DNA of 8,382 nt from Paracoccaceae bacterium (GTDB taxonomy: Bacteria > Pseudomonadota > Alphaproteobacteria > Rhodobacterales > Rhodobacteraceae), in contig DAOUQK010000148.1 of NCBI GenBank assembly GCA_030625695.1, positions 1-8,382 on the forward strand, given 5' to 3'. The notes beneath the pieces were generated by a model that was not told the origin of the DNA, ran no database searches, and saw nothing but the letters and a program-made list of their open reading frames with translations. The position numbers and the translations under genes were made by a program. Positions 1-5,271 of this stretch are shown one piece after another. How positions within the stretch are numbered: position 1 is the first letter of the stretch; the number at the start of each line of letters is the position of its first letter.

Positions 1-23
1 TTCGAGCCTCTCATCACCCACCA
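1..23 (+). tRNA. 3' end of a tRNA gene, cut by the window edge (isotype not visible)
   Basis: The first bases read as the 3' quarter of a tRNA: a seven-base T-loop TTCGAGC (1-7), the 3' half of the T-stem CTCTC (8-12, starting with the invariant C61), the 3' half of the acceptor stem ATCACCC (13-19), discriminator A (20) and an encoded CCA (21-23). The 5' half lies outside the window, so pairing and anticodon cannot be checked. The matching tRNA would begin GGGTGAT, which fits alphaproteobacterial tRNA-Val or tRNA-Lys types, but this is a guess. The integrase remnant starting at 155 supports the call, because tRNA 3' ends are common integration targets. Confidence 0.62.
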
Positions 24-154
24 CTCTATCTGCACAATGTATCAGGCACTTACGCAGCTTGCACAAATGTCCGTGCACCCTGTGATTACCTGTCCGCTGC
101 GCCTCCGCTGCACTTAGACGCTGAAGATGTCTCCAAACCACGGAGATACAGACG

Positions 155-448
155 ATGGCTACAGTGAACAAACGACCGAGCGGCAAATGGCAGGCGGCGG
201 TGCGCAGGGATGGCAGGTCGCAGTCGAAATCATTCAGCAAGCGTGCAGATGCCGTAAAATGGGCAAGAGAGGCCGAGATACGAGCCGAGCACAGCGGGTT
301 GCAGGACAGTGCCATGGGCGCAGCCAGCATCATGACGCTGGGGCAGGTGCTTGAACGCTACTGTGACGAGGTCACCAGCATAAAGCGATGTGCTGACAAT
401 GAAACCTACGCAATCAACGGGGTCCAGCGACCGTTGCGGGCGGGATAG
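155..448 (+). pseudogene. Truncated tyrosine-recombinase (phage/island integrase) N-terminal fragment
   Basis: The 97-residue product starts like small site-specific integrases: GKWQAAVRRDG (10-20) followed by SKSFSKRADAVKWA (24-37) is the AP2-like, three-stranded arm-type DNA-binding domain. The stretch TLGQVLERYCDEV (61-73) then opens the core-binding (SAM-like) domain. Homology fades around residue 92 and a stop follows. The whole catalytic domain with its R-H-R-Y residues is missing, since full integrases run to about 320-400 residues. The start is well supported: GGAG at 142-145 lies 9 bases before the ATG. The gene begins about 130 bp after a tRNA 3' end and finishes about 125 bp before dusA, both known integration contexts. 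It is probably a non-functional scar. The family call is firm for the visible part; which of the two sites was the target is inference. Confidence 0.7.
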
Positions 449-573
449 ATGCTTGCCATAATGGTGTCGTCCTTCTGTTTGCTCAGTTGGACGCCCCGCT
501 TGCACCTCGCTTGCAATGCTAACCCGCTGGCACCTATTTAAGCCACAATGAGACCACATCGAAACGAGATATA

Positions 574-1599
574 ATGCACGGTAAGACTTTGACAGACAAC
601 AGAAAAGCCAATATTATCAAGGCGGCGCGTCTGTCCATTGCCCCGATGATGGACTGGACCGATCGCCATTGCCGCACCCTGCACCGGCTGATGAGCCGCG
701 AGGCGCTTTTGTATACCGAAATGGTGACGGCACCTGCACTGGTGCGCGGGCAGGCCGTGCATTTGCTGGATCATAGCGTTCAAGAGCATCCCGTGGCGCT
801 GCAATTGGGCGGGTCGGACCCTGAGGAACTGGCATTGGCCGCGCGGATGGGGGTGGATGCCGGGTATGGCGAGATTAACCTTAATTGTGGCTGCCCCTCG
901 GATCGGGTGCAGTCCGGCACATTTGGTGCAGTATTGATGAAAACACCCGCATTGGTGGCGGATTGCGTGGCGGCGATGCGCGGGGCTGTCGATGTCGAAG
1001 TGACGGTGAAATGCCGGATTGGCGTCGACGATCAGGTGCCTGAAGACGTGTTGCCGGTGTTTCTGGAGCATATCAGAGCTGCCGGGTGCGCCCGTGTTAT
1101 TATCCATGCCCGCAAGGCCTGGCTTAAGGGGTTAAGTCCGAAAGAGAACCGCGAGGTGCCGCCTTTGGATCATGATCTGGTGGTTGAGATGGTCCGGGTA
1201 TTTCCTGACCTGCACATATCGCTGAATGGCGGGGTTGTGTCGCTGGATCAGGCCGTGGCGTTGTTGGACCGGGGGGTTGACGGGGTAATGATTGGGCGCG
1301 CCGCCTATCATGCGCCGTATGACATTCTTGGGGCCGCTGACAAAGTCGTGTTTGGTGCAGGCGAGGTGCGACGCGCCGAAGACGTTGTTCGCGCCATGCT
1401 GCCCTATATCGAGGCACACTTGGCTAGCGGTGGGCGGGTGCATCAGATCACCCGGCATATGTTGGGAATGTTTGCCGGACGGCCCGGGGCACGGGCCTGG
1501 CGGCGGGTGCTGTCGGAGGGCGCGCATCGGGACGGGGCCGGGGTGAGTCTGGTGCTAGAGGCTCTGAGAAGAGTGGAGGATGCATCGTGCCCGGTGTGA
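574..1599 (+). CDS. dusA: tRNA-dihydrouridine(20/20a) synthase DusA
   Basis: This is an FMN- and NADPH-dependent cytoplasmic enzyme that reduces uridine to dihydrouridine in the D-loop of tRNAs. At 341 residues it has the normal DusA length. Signatures in order are IAPMMDWTDRHC (22-33, FMN-binding entry to the TIM barrel), LLYTEMVTAPAL (45-56), HPVALQLGGSDP (72-83), INLNCGCPSDRVQ (101-113) with catalytic Cys107, IHARKAWLKGLSPKENR (177-193, DusA-specific), NGG (218-220) and GVMIGRAAY (237-245, FMN phosphate), then ITRHMLGMF (292-300) in the C-terminal helical domain. The ATG at 574 is the only in-frame ATG before the APMMDWT motif, but its ribosome site is weak (GAG at 566-568) and the first 21 residues look unrelated to the conserved core. 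The gene overlaps the next ORF by 20 bp, which suggests an operon. The 5' end of dusA is a known integration site for a family of integrases, and an integrase remnant lies just upstream. Confidence 0.95.
   Translation: MHGKTLTDNRKANIIKAARLSIAPMMDWTDRHCRTLHRLMSREALLYTEMVTAPALVRGQAVHLLDHSVQEHPVALQLGGSDPEELALAARMGVDAGYGEINLNCGCPSDRVQSGTFGAVLMKTPALVADCVAAMRGAVDVEVTVKCRIGVDDQVPEDVLPVFLEHIRAAGCARVIIHARKAWLKGLSPKENREVPPLDHDLVVEMVRVFPDLHISLNGGVVSLDQAVALLDRGVDGVMIGRAAYHAPYDILGAADKVVFGAGEVRRAEDVVRAMLPYIEAHLASGGRVHQITRHMLGMFAGRPGARAWRRVLSEGAHRDGAGVSLVLEALRRVEDASCPV
589..617 (+). promoter_or_regulatory. Near-consensus sigma70 promoter inside the 5' end of the dusA reading frame
   Basis: TTGACA (589-594, perfect -35) is followed by exactly 17 bases and TATTAT (612-617, five of six bases of the -10 consensus). 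A transcript would begin near 624, pointing into dusA. The surrounding 574-620 is clearly AT-richer than the rest of dusA. A second perfect -10-like TATAAT (570-575) overlaps the assigned dusA start codon but has no good -35. If the 589-617 promoter is used, the dusA start at 574 would not be on that mRNA. Confidence 0.45.
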
Positions 1600-2428
1600 T
1601 GCAGAATATGTGGCGCAAGGCTTTGGGCTGGTAGTCGGCGTGCCAGACGGGTTCAACAAACGTGGCTGGATACGGTTTGCTTATGATCCCGGCACCTGGG
1701 ATTGGGCGGGTCATGCCCGCAAGGCCGGGCAATTGGCGCTGGACGATCCATCGCTGGCGCAGTGGCACGTATGTCAGGGGACATGGTTTGTCGGCGTTGA
1801 TGCGCTGGACAATGATTCGACAGGTCGGGTCGGGCGTTCTGAACCTTTGGGCGGACCGGCGGTGGCCTTTATCACGGCGCATCTGGGCGGAATGCCTGCT
1901 CTGCACAAAGGTCAGGTCTCGGTTGTGTGGCCCGGCTATCCCAAACCGCGTGAGGGCGAGCGCGCGGCGGCGTTTCGGTATCGCGCCAACCGGGATGGTG
2001 CGCATCTGGACGGGGTCAAGCCGGTCGGCAAGGCGCGTCGGCGGATGATTGAAGAACCGCATGCTTTTATCCTTGGTCTGCCGCTAACTGAAAACGCGTC
2101 CGGTGCGGCCCCGTTAGTGGTCTGGGAGGGCAGTCATGTGATCATGTGCTGCGCTCTACGGCAAGCATTGGACGGGTATGACCCGGCCGATTGGGGCCGG
2201 GTTGATTTGACCGAAGCCTACGGGCAGGCGCGCCGCGAGGTGTTTGAAACCTGCCGCCGGGTGGTTGTGCGGGGTGCCCCGGGCGAGGCGTTTTTGCTGC
2301 ACCGGCTGGCGTTGCATGGGGTGGCCCCGTGGAGTTCCACCGAAAAGGCAGGGCCGCTTGGCCGGATGATCGCCTATTTCCGCCCGCCGATGCCAGGCGG
2401 GGCTGTTAATTGGTTGGATGAAGGTTGA
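1580..2428 (+). CDS. Phytanoyl-CoA dioxygenase (PhyH)-like Fe(II)/2-oxoglutarate oxygenase-fold protein, substrate unknown
   Basis: The 282-residue product has no signal peptide or membrane segment and is probably cytosolic. Residues that suggest a double-stranded beta-helix oxygenase are HLD (142-144, the HxD iron motif), a distal histidine in LLHRLALHGVAPW (His241 or His246) and Arg262 in GRMIAYF (261-267), placed as the 2-oxoglutarate-binding Arg. Other likely conserved blocks are WHVCQGTWFVGVDAL (62-76), SVVWPGYPKPREGE (114-127) and PLVVWEGSH (178-186). The substrate is unknown. The ATG at 1580 lies inside the end of dusA, and AGAAGAG (1567-1573) is a usable ribosome site. A GTG at codon 11 (1610) is an alternative start. 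The 20-bp overlap with dusA suggests translational coupling, but a functional link to tRNA modification is speculation. The fold is moderately sure; catalytic activity is inferred. Confidence 0.65.
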   Translation: MHRARCDAEYVAQGFGLVVGVPDGFNKRGWIRFAYDPGTWDWAGHARKAGQLALDDPSLAQWHVCQGTWFVGVDALDNDSTGRVGRSEPLGGPAVAFITAHLGGMPALHKGQVSVVWPGYPKPREGERAAAFRYRANRDGAHLDGVKPVGKARRRMIEEPHAFILGLPLTENASGAAPLVVWEGSHVIMCCALRQALDGYDPADWGRVDLTEAYGQARREVFETCRRVVVRGAPGEAFLLHRLALHGVAPWSSTEKAGPLGRMIAYFRPPMPGGAVNWLDEG

Positions 2429-2546
2429 AGTGGTTACCGGATGTGTTCGGGTTACGCCATGTGGCGTCGCGCAGCTATGCAATCGCTTGGCCTTAGAAAA
2501 ATACCTGGCTTTGTATTGTGTGGTCAGACGTATTTGAAACCTTGCC

Positions 2547-2578
2547 CTGATAACATGTCATATTAGACGTGTTATCAG
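2547..2578. repeat. 32-bp near-perfect palindrome (13-bp arms, 6-base loop)
   Basis: CTGATAACA (2547-2555) pairs perfectly with TGTTATCAG (2570-2578). One T/G wobble is followed by GTC (2557-2559) pairing with GAC (2566-2568), leaving the loop ATATTA. It lies 119 bp after the PhyH-like gene and 88 bp after the DUF1289 gene, between two convergent operons. No T-run follows on either strand, so it is not a classical intrinsic terminator. It could be a Rho-assisted terminator, a protein-binding site or a remnant repeat. The rest of 2429-2665 shows no credible ORF. Confidence 0.5.
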
Positions 2579-2626
2579 CGGGCGGTATTGATTTTCGCAA
2601 AAGAGCAAGGGATATCGTAAAGTTAC

Positions 2627-2646
2627 GGTGGGCAGAACTGCCCACC
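2627..2646 (-). terminator. GC-rich hairpin after the ccmI-ruvX-DUF1289 operon; terminator or REP-like repeat
   Basis: GGTGGGCAG (2627-2635) and CTGCCCACC (2638-2646) form a perfect 9-bp stem separated by two bases (in practice a four-base loop). It begins 19 bases past the DUF1289 stop on the minus strand. Only a weak T-containing tail (GTAACTTTACG on the minus strand) follows, so termination would be inefficient or bidirectional. The core resembles GGTGGGCA/TGCCCACC palindromes that I recall as dispersed in alphaproteobacterial genomes, so it may equally be a REP-like element. The window holds only one copy. Confidence 0.45.
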
Positions 2647-2665
2647 CTACATCGCTGGTGACAGA

Positions 2666-2911
2666 TCAATCTATCGGGCGGGCAGTTTTCAACCGTGCCG
2701 CCCGTCCGCCCCGGCGCTTTTTCAGGCGGGGTGCGCGTCCGGGCAGGGATGCGGTGATCTCCGTGCGCTCTTGCCCTGACATAACGGACCAGCGGGTGAT
2801 CTCGTCTATGGTTCTGAAACAGCCGGTGCAAAGGCCGATCCCGGGATGCACGACGCAGACCTGAATGCAGGGCGAAGCGATTTCGGCGCGCTTCCAGATG
2901 TCGTTGCTCAT
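2666..2911 (-). CDS. DUF1289-family small cysteine-motif protein
   Basis: The 81-residue protein carries the DUF1289 signature SPCIQVCVVHP (13-23), GLCTGCFRTIDEI (26-38) and W41, with four cysteines at 15, 19, 28 and 31 that look like a metal or Fe-S ligand set, though the ligand is not established. The tail (62-76) is very rich in Arg and Lys (KKRRGGRAARLK) and may contact nucleic acid or simply be disordered. Its ATG overlaps the ruvX stop by 4 bp (ATGA at 2911-2908), so it is very likely co-translated as the last gene of the ccmI-ruvX operon. Family function is unknown. Confidence 0.88.
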   Translation of the reverse strand: MSNDIWKRAEIASPCIQVCVVHPGIGLCTGCFRTIDEITRWSVMSGQERTEITASLPGRAPRLKKRRGGRAARLKTARPID

Positions 2912-3402
2912 GTTCCCTGATCCGCCTTCAGAAACTTTAACCGGTCCAATGCCCCTTGCAGGATATACCCGGCCGCCACATGGTCGATCACCTCGGCGCG
3001 ACGTCTGCGTGACGTATCCGCCTCCAACAGCGCCTTTTCAGCCGCCACCGTGCTTAGGCGCTCGTCCCAGAAGGTGATCGGCAGGTCGCCCGCCACATCG
3101 TTAAACCGTGTCAGATTGCGGGCAAAGGCACGGGTCGACTGACATCTTGGACCTTCCGAACCGTCCATGTTGCGTGGCCACCCCAGAACAATGCCGCCGA
3201 TGCGGCGGTTTGATATGATCTGCATCAGGTGTTCAGCGTCCTGAGAAAATTTGCGCCGCCGGATGGTCTCCAGCGGGGTGGCGACAGTGCAAAACACGTC
3301 CGAAACGGCGACGCCAATGGTTTTTTCACCCAGATCAAGCCCAACCAATGCCCGCATGTTCGGGCAGGCGGCGGCAAAGCCGCTTATGTCGTCGAAAATC
3401 AC
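2908..3402 (-). CDS. ruvX: RuvX/YqgF, putative pre-16S rRNA nuclease (Holliday junction resolvase-like RNase H fold)
   Basis: The 164-residue cytoplasmic protein has an RNase H-like fold. YqgF family members are linked to 5'-end maturation of 16S rRNA and have also been described as resolvase-like. Visible motifs are GLDLGEKTIGVAVSD (21-35) with acidic Asp23, VLGWPRNMDGSEGPRC (72-87), ITFWDERLST (109-118) with Glu114, and EVIDHVAAGYIL (137-148) with Asp140; these three acidic residues fit the metal-binding active site. The start at 3402 is preferred because it makes an ATGA overlap with the ccmI stop, giving a 15-residue leader before MRALVGLDLG. An internal ATG at residue 16 (3357) would give the shorter form seen in other bacteria. 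It sits between ccmI and DUF1289 with 4-bp overlaps on both sides. Confidence 0.93.
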   Translation of the reverse strand: MIFDDISGFAAACPNMRALVGLDLGEKTIGVAVSDVFCTVATPLETIRRRKFSQDAEHLMQIISNRRIGGIVLGWPRNMDGSEGPRCQSTRAFARNLTRFNDVAGDLPITFWDERLSTVAAEKALLEADTSRRRRAEVIDHVAAGYILQGALDRLKFLKADQGT

Positions 3403-4646
3403 CGCTCCAGACCGGCTTGGCCTGCGGCTTCGCCCAGCATCGCCAAGGCGGTTTCATCTTCGGCAAAACTGACCTTCGCCTCGTTATAAATCACCTGCGC
3501 GCGGTCTTTCTGGCCCAAAATCCCAAGGGCGCCGATCAGACGCACCCATTCATCCGGGCTGCCGCCTTCAGTGGCAAGCCGGTCTGACAGGCGTGCGACC
3601 ATGCTCTGGATCATTTCCTGACGCGCTTCGGCACTCATCCCGGCAGCGGCGTTTATATCTTCGGACGATGGCCCCGCCAAAGCAGGTGCAGCCCCACGCG
3701 GCGTTGGCACCTCATAATCCGGCACCCCGGCAAGCCAGGCCATTTCGACGATCCCGTCCAGAATTGGGCTCAGCCACGGTGACCCCGCCGGGCTTTGGCG
3801 GATGGTCCCGTCCCAGATCCGGAACGCCAGGTCAGGCCGCCCGGTCTGGGCCAGCATCAACCCCCAGTAATAGCGCGCAGGCCCATGGGTCGGGTCTTTC
3901 TCAAGGGCGGTGCGCAAGATCTGTTCAGCCTGCGGCGAGACATAGCCATTGGCAGCAATAATCAACAACTCACCCAGTTGCGCGTATTCTTCGGCCCCGG
4001 CCAGATCGCCCATCAACGCAATCACCTGCGCCTGAGCCACACGCGCCGCCTCAAGGTTACCACTTTGCGCTTCGTGATGTGCCAGCAAAACCTGCCCTTC
4101 CAGATCATCCGGTTGCCCGGCCACCTTTTCGCGCAACTGATCAATCAACGCCTTGTACTGCGGGTCCATCTCAAGCGGCGGGGCCGGGGACACCTGTGCT
4201 TCGACCTGTTCCTGCGACGGGCGGGTTTCATGGGTTAGCCGGGCTGTTTCAATACGTTGCTTCAGCCCCAGATCACCGTACCCCGGCGCACCCAGCATGA
4301 AATACATAACGCCTGACCCTGCAACCACCAGAACCGCCAGTCCAGCCGCCATAGTCCCCACAGCGCCCGTGCTCTGAACCACAGGCGTCGCCGCCCGAAC
4401 CCGCGCATCTGCTGCCAGGATGCGGCGCGATACCTCGACCCGCACCCTTTCGGCGTCGGGTTTGGCAATCACGCCGCGCGCAAGGTCCCGTTCAACCTCA
4501 AGCAACTGTTCGCGGTAGACCTGCAAATCATACCCGGCGGCAAGGTCGACCTCGCCGTCGCTACTGCGCCCGCGCACAATCGACAGGGTCAAAAGGGCAG
4601 CCACCAAAAGCGCCATGGTAAAGGCAATGATCCAGAATATCAGCAA
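3399..4646 (-). CDS. ccmI: Cytochrome c biogenesis protein CcmI (CycH-type, TPR-containing apocytochrome chaperone)
   Basis: CcmI is an inner-membrane component of the Ccm (system I) haem ligation complex. It works with CcmF and CcmH and holds the C-terminus of apocytochrome c in the periplasm. The 415-residue product has the typical layout: a first membrane helix (about 2-22), a cytoplasmic segment with a coiled-coil-like YREQLLEVERDLARGVI (44-60), a second helix (about 96-118), then a large periplasmic part with TPR repeats, for example GPARYYWGLMLAQTGRPDLA (255-274). The C-terminal stretch 326-394 (PSSEDINAAAGMSAEARQ onward) looks typical of alphaproteobacterial CcmI. The start is a TTG at 4644-4646; no in-frame ATG lies nearby upstream, and the first internal ATG (residue 11) would cut the first helix. 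No other ccm gene is in the window. It heads the ccmI-ruvX-DUF1289 operon through a 4-bp overlap. Confidence 0.92.
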   Translation of the reverse strand: MLIFWIIAFTMALLVAALLTLSIVRGRSSDGEVDLAAGYDLQVYREQLLEVERDLARGVIAKPDAERVRVEVSRRILAADARVRAATPVVQSTGAVGTMAAGLAVLVVAGSGVMYFMLGAPGYGDLGLKQRIETARLTHETRPSQEQVEAQVSPAPPLEMDPQYKALIDQLREKVAGQPDDLEGQVLLAHHEAQSGNLEAARVAQAQVIALMGDLAGAEEYAQLGELLIIAANGYVSPQAEQILRTALEKDPTHGPARYYWGLMLAQTGRPDLAFRIWDGTIRQSPAGSPWLSPILDGIVEMAWLAGVPDYEVPTPRGAAPALAGPSSEDINAAAGMSAEARQEMIQSMVARLSDRLATEGGSPDEWVRLIGALGILGQKDRAQVIYNEAKVSFAEDETALAMLGEAAGQAGLER

Positions 4647-4735
4647 AGCGTTGGTTCCCGTGTGTTTCCCACTCCACTTAACGTCGCCAGCCCTAGGAAA
4701 AAAGGGACAAACCAGCGCATTTCAACGTATTGCGA

Positions 4736-4927
4736 TTATTGTGGCGGATTTTCCGGGCCTCCTGCCACTCTCAGCGCATCAATCATACGTTCCAGGTAAT
4801 CAGCGTCCTTGAGGTGGTAATTGTACCGCCGGACCAACGCGATGCTGTAACCCCGGTCGATTTCCAGCCTCTTGGCAACGATTTGTCGCGCCGTCTCAAC
4901 AGAGGTGGTCCGAAATCCTGCGACCAC
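4736..4927 (-). CDS. Small hypothetical protein (63 residues), uncertain
   Basis: No family is recognised. The product has a helical, charged composition, with blocks such as VETARQIVAKRLEIDRG (10-26) and LKDADYLERMIDALRV (39-54), so it looks like a real small soluble protein rather than a shadow frame. It begins with GTG at 4925-4927, the only plausible start. That codon and its CAGAGG lie inside the 11-bp inverted repeat at 4900-4932, so initiation would be masked by an mRNA hairpin. The gene runs divergently from the DUF465 gene and ends 89 bp before ccmI, on the same strand. The unusual start region keeps confidence low. Confidence 0.4.
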   Translation of the reverse strand: MVAGFRTTSVETARQIVAKRLEIDRGYSIALVRRYNYHLKDADYLERMIDALRVAGGPENPPQ

Positions 4928-4932
4928 CTCTG
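4900..4932. repeat. Perfect 11-bp inverted repeat with 11-base loop
   Basis: CAGAGGTGGTC (4900-4910) and GACCACCTCTG (4922-4932) are exact reverse complements separated by 11 bases. The repeat lies 19 bp left of the FNR-type box and covers the GTG start of the small minus-strand ORF. In the minus-strand transcript it would fold into a hairpin hiding the start; as DNA it could be an operator. No T-run follows, so it is a poor terminator. Confidence 0.55.
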
Positions 4933-4951
4933 AAATGGTTTGCCCCCCAAA

Positions 4952-4965
4952 TTGATCCCTGTCAA
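4952..4965 (+). promoter_or_regulatory. FNR/FnrL-type box upstream of the DUF465 gene
   Basis: TTGAT (4952-4956), four bases, then GTCAA (4961-4965) matches the FNR/FnrL/Dnr dyad TTGAT-N4-ATCAA in nine of ten defined positions. The centre is 4958.5. A candidate -10 hexamer TAGGAT at 4988-4993 puts the transcription start near 5000, so the box is centred at about -41.5, the position of class II FNR-activated promoters. The DUF465 ATG follows at 5024. This predicts activation under low oxygen (FnrL) or by nitric oxide (Dnr). It would not suit the divergent minus ORF, whose start is too close. Confidence 0.55.
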
Positions 4966-4987
4966 GGTTGTGGGCAGCGCGACAAAG

Positions 4988-4993
4988 TAGGAT
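4988..4993 (+). promoter_or_regulatory. Candidate -10 hexamer of the DUF465 promoter
   Basis: TAGGAT matches TATAAT in four of six bases, including the key first two and last T. No recognisable -35 lies at the right distance; the FNR-type box occupies that place, as expected for an activator-dependent promoter. The predicted transcript has a leader of about 24 bases carrying AAGGA (5011-5015). Confidence 0.4.
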
Positions 4994-5023
4994 GACGCAA
5001 ACCTAACAACAAGGAACCAACAA

Positions 5024-5263
5024 ATGTCCCATACCCCCCACGAACTGGCCGAAGAATTCCCCGACAAGGTCGAGGCTATGCACGAGCTGAAAACCTCGGA
5101 CGCGCATTTTTCCAAGCTGGCGGACGACTATCACGAGGTTAACCGGGCGGTGCATCGCAGCGAGACCAATGTAGAGCCAATGGCCGACGCGGTTGAAGTG
5201 GAATTGCGCCGCAAACGCGGGCAGCTCAAGGATCAGATCTGGGGTATTTTGTCAAAGCTGTAA
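5024..5263 (+). CDS. DUF465 / YdcH-family small coiled-coil protein
   Basis: The 79-residue protein has no signal peptide. It fits the DUF465 (YdcH) pattern: an acidic start EEFPDKVEAMHELK (10-23), DAHFSKLADDYHEVNRAVHRSE (26-47) and a final basic helix ELRRKRGQLKDQIWGIL (60-76). Such proteins form short helical hairpins; their biochemical role is not established. The start is secure, with AAGGA at 5011-5015 ending 8 bases before the ATG. The upstream region holds an FNR-type box with a well-placed -10, which suggests oxygen- or NO-responsive expression. The gene is monocistronic and converges on the ScfR-type regulator with only 8 bp between the stop codons and no visible intrinsic terminator. 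Confidence 0.88.
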   Translation: MSHTPHELAEEFPDKVEAMHELKTSDAHFSKLADDYHEVNRAVHRSETNVEPMADAVEVELRRKRGQLKDQIWGILSKL

Positions 5264-5271
5264 ACCTGGCT

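Noticed and set aside
60..77. TGCAC/GTGCA inverted repeat after the tRNA end
   Set aside because: Five-base arms are too short to support a tRNA terminator or an integrase arm site without comparative data.
538..1107. 189-residue minus-strand open frame antisense to dusA
   Set aside because: Lies entirely against dusA, is rich in His, Arg and Pro as typical for a GC-rich shadow frame, and shows no family motif.
1448..2062. 204-residue minus-strand open frame across the dusA/PhyH-like junction
   Set aside because: Overlaps two better-supported genes and has shadow-type composition with no recognisable domain.
2493..2831. 112-residue minus-strand frame over the palindromes
   Set aside because: Overlaps the DUF1289 gene in another frame and would include both palindromes; the sequence resembles no protein family.
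4691..4706. CCCT/AGGG flanking an A-run upstream of ccmI
   Set aside because: Only a 4-bp stem with an eight-base loop; too weak for a terminator, and no convincing -35/-10 pair for ccmI could be assigned nearby.
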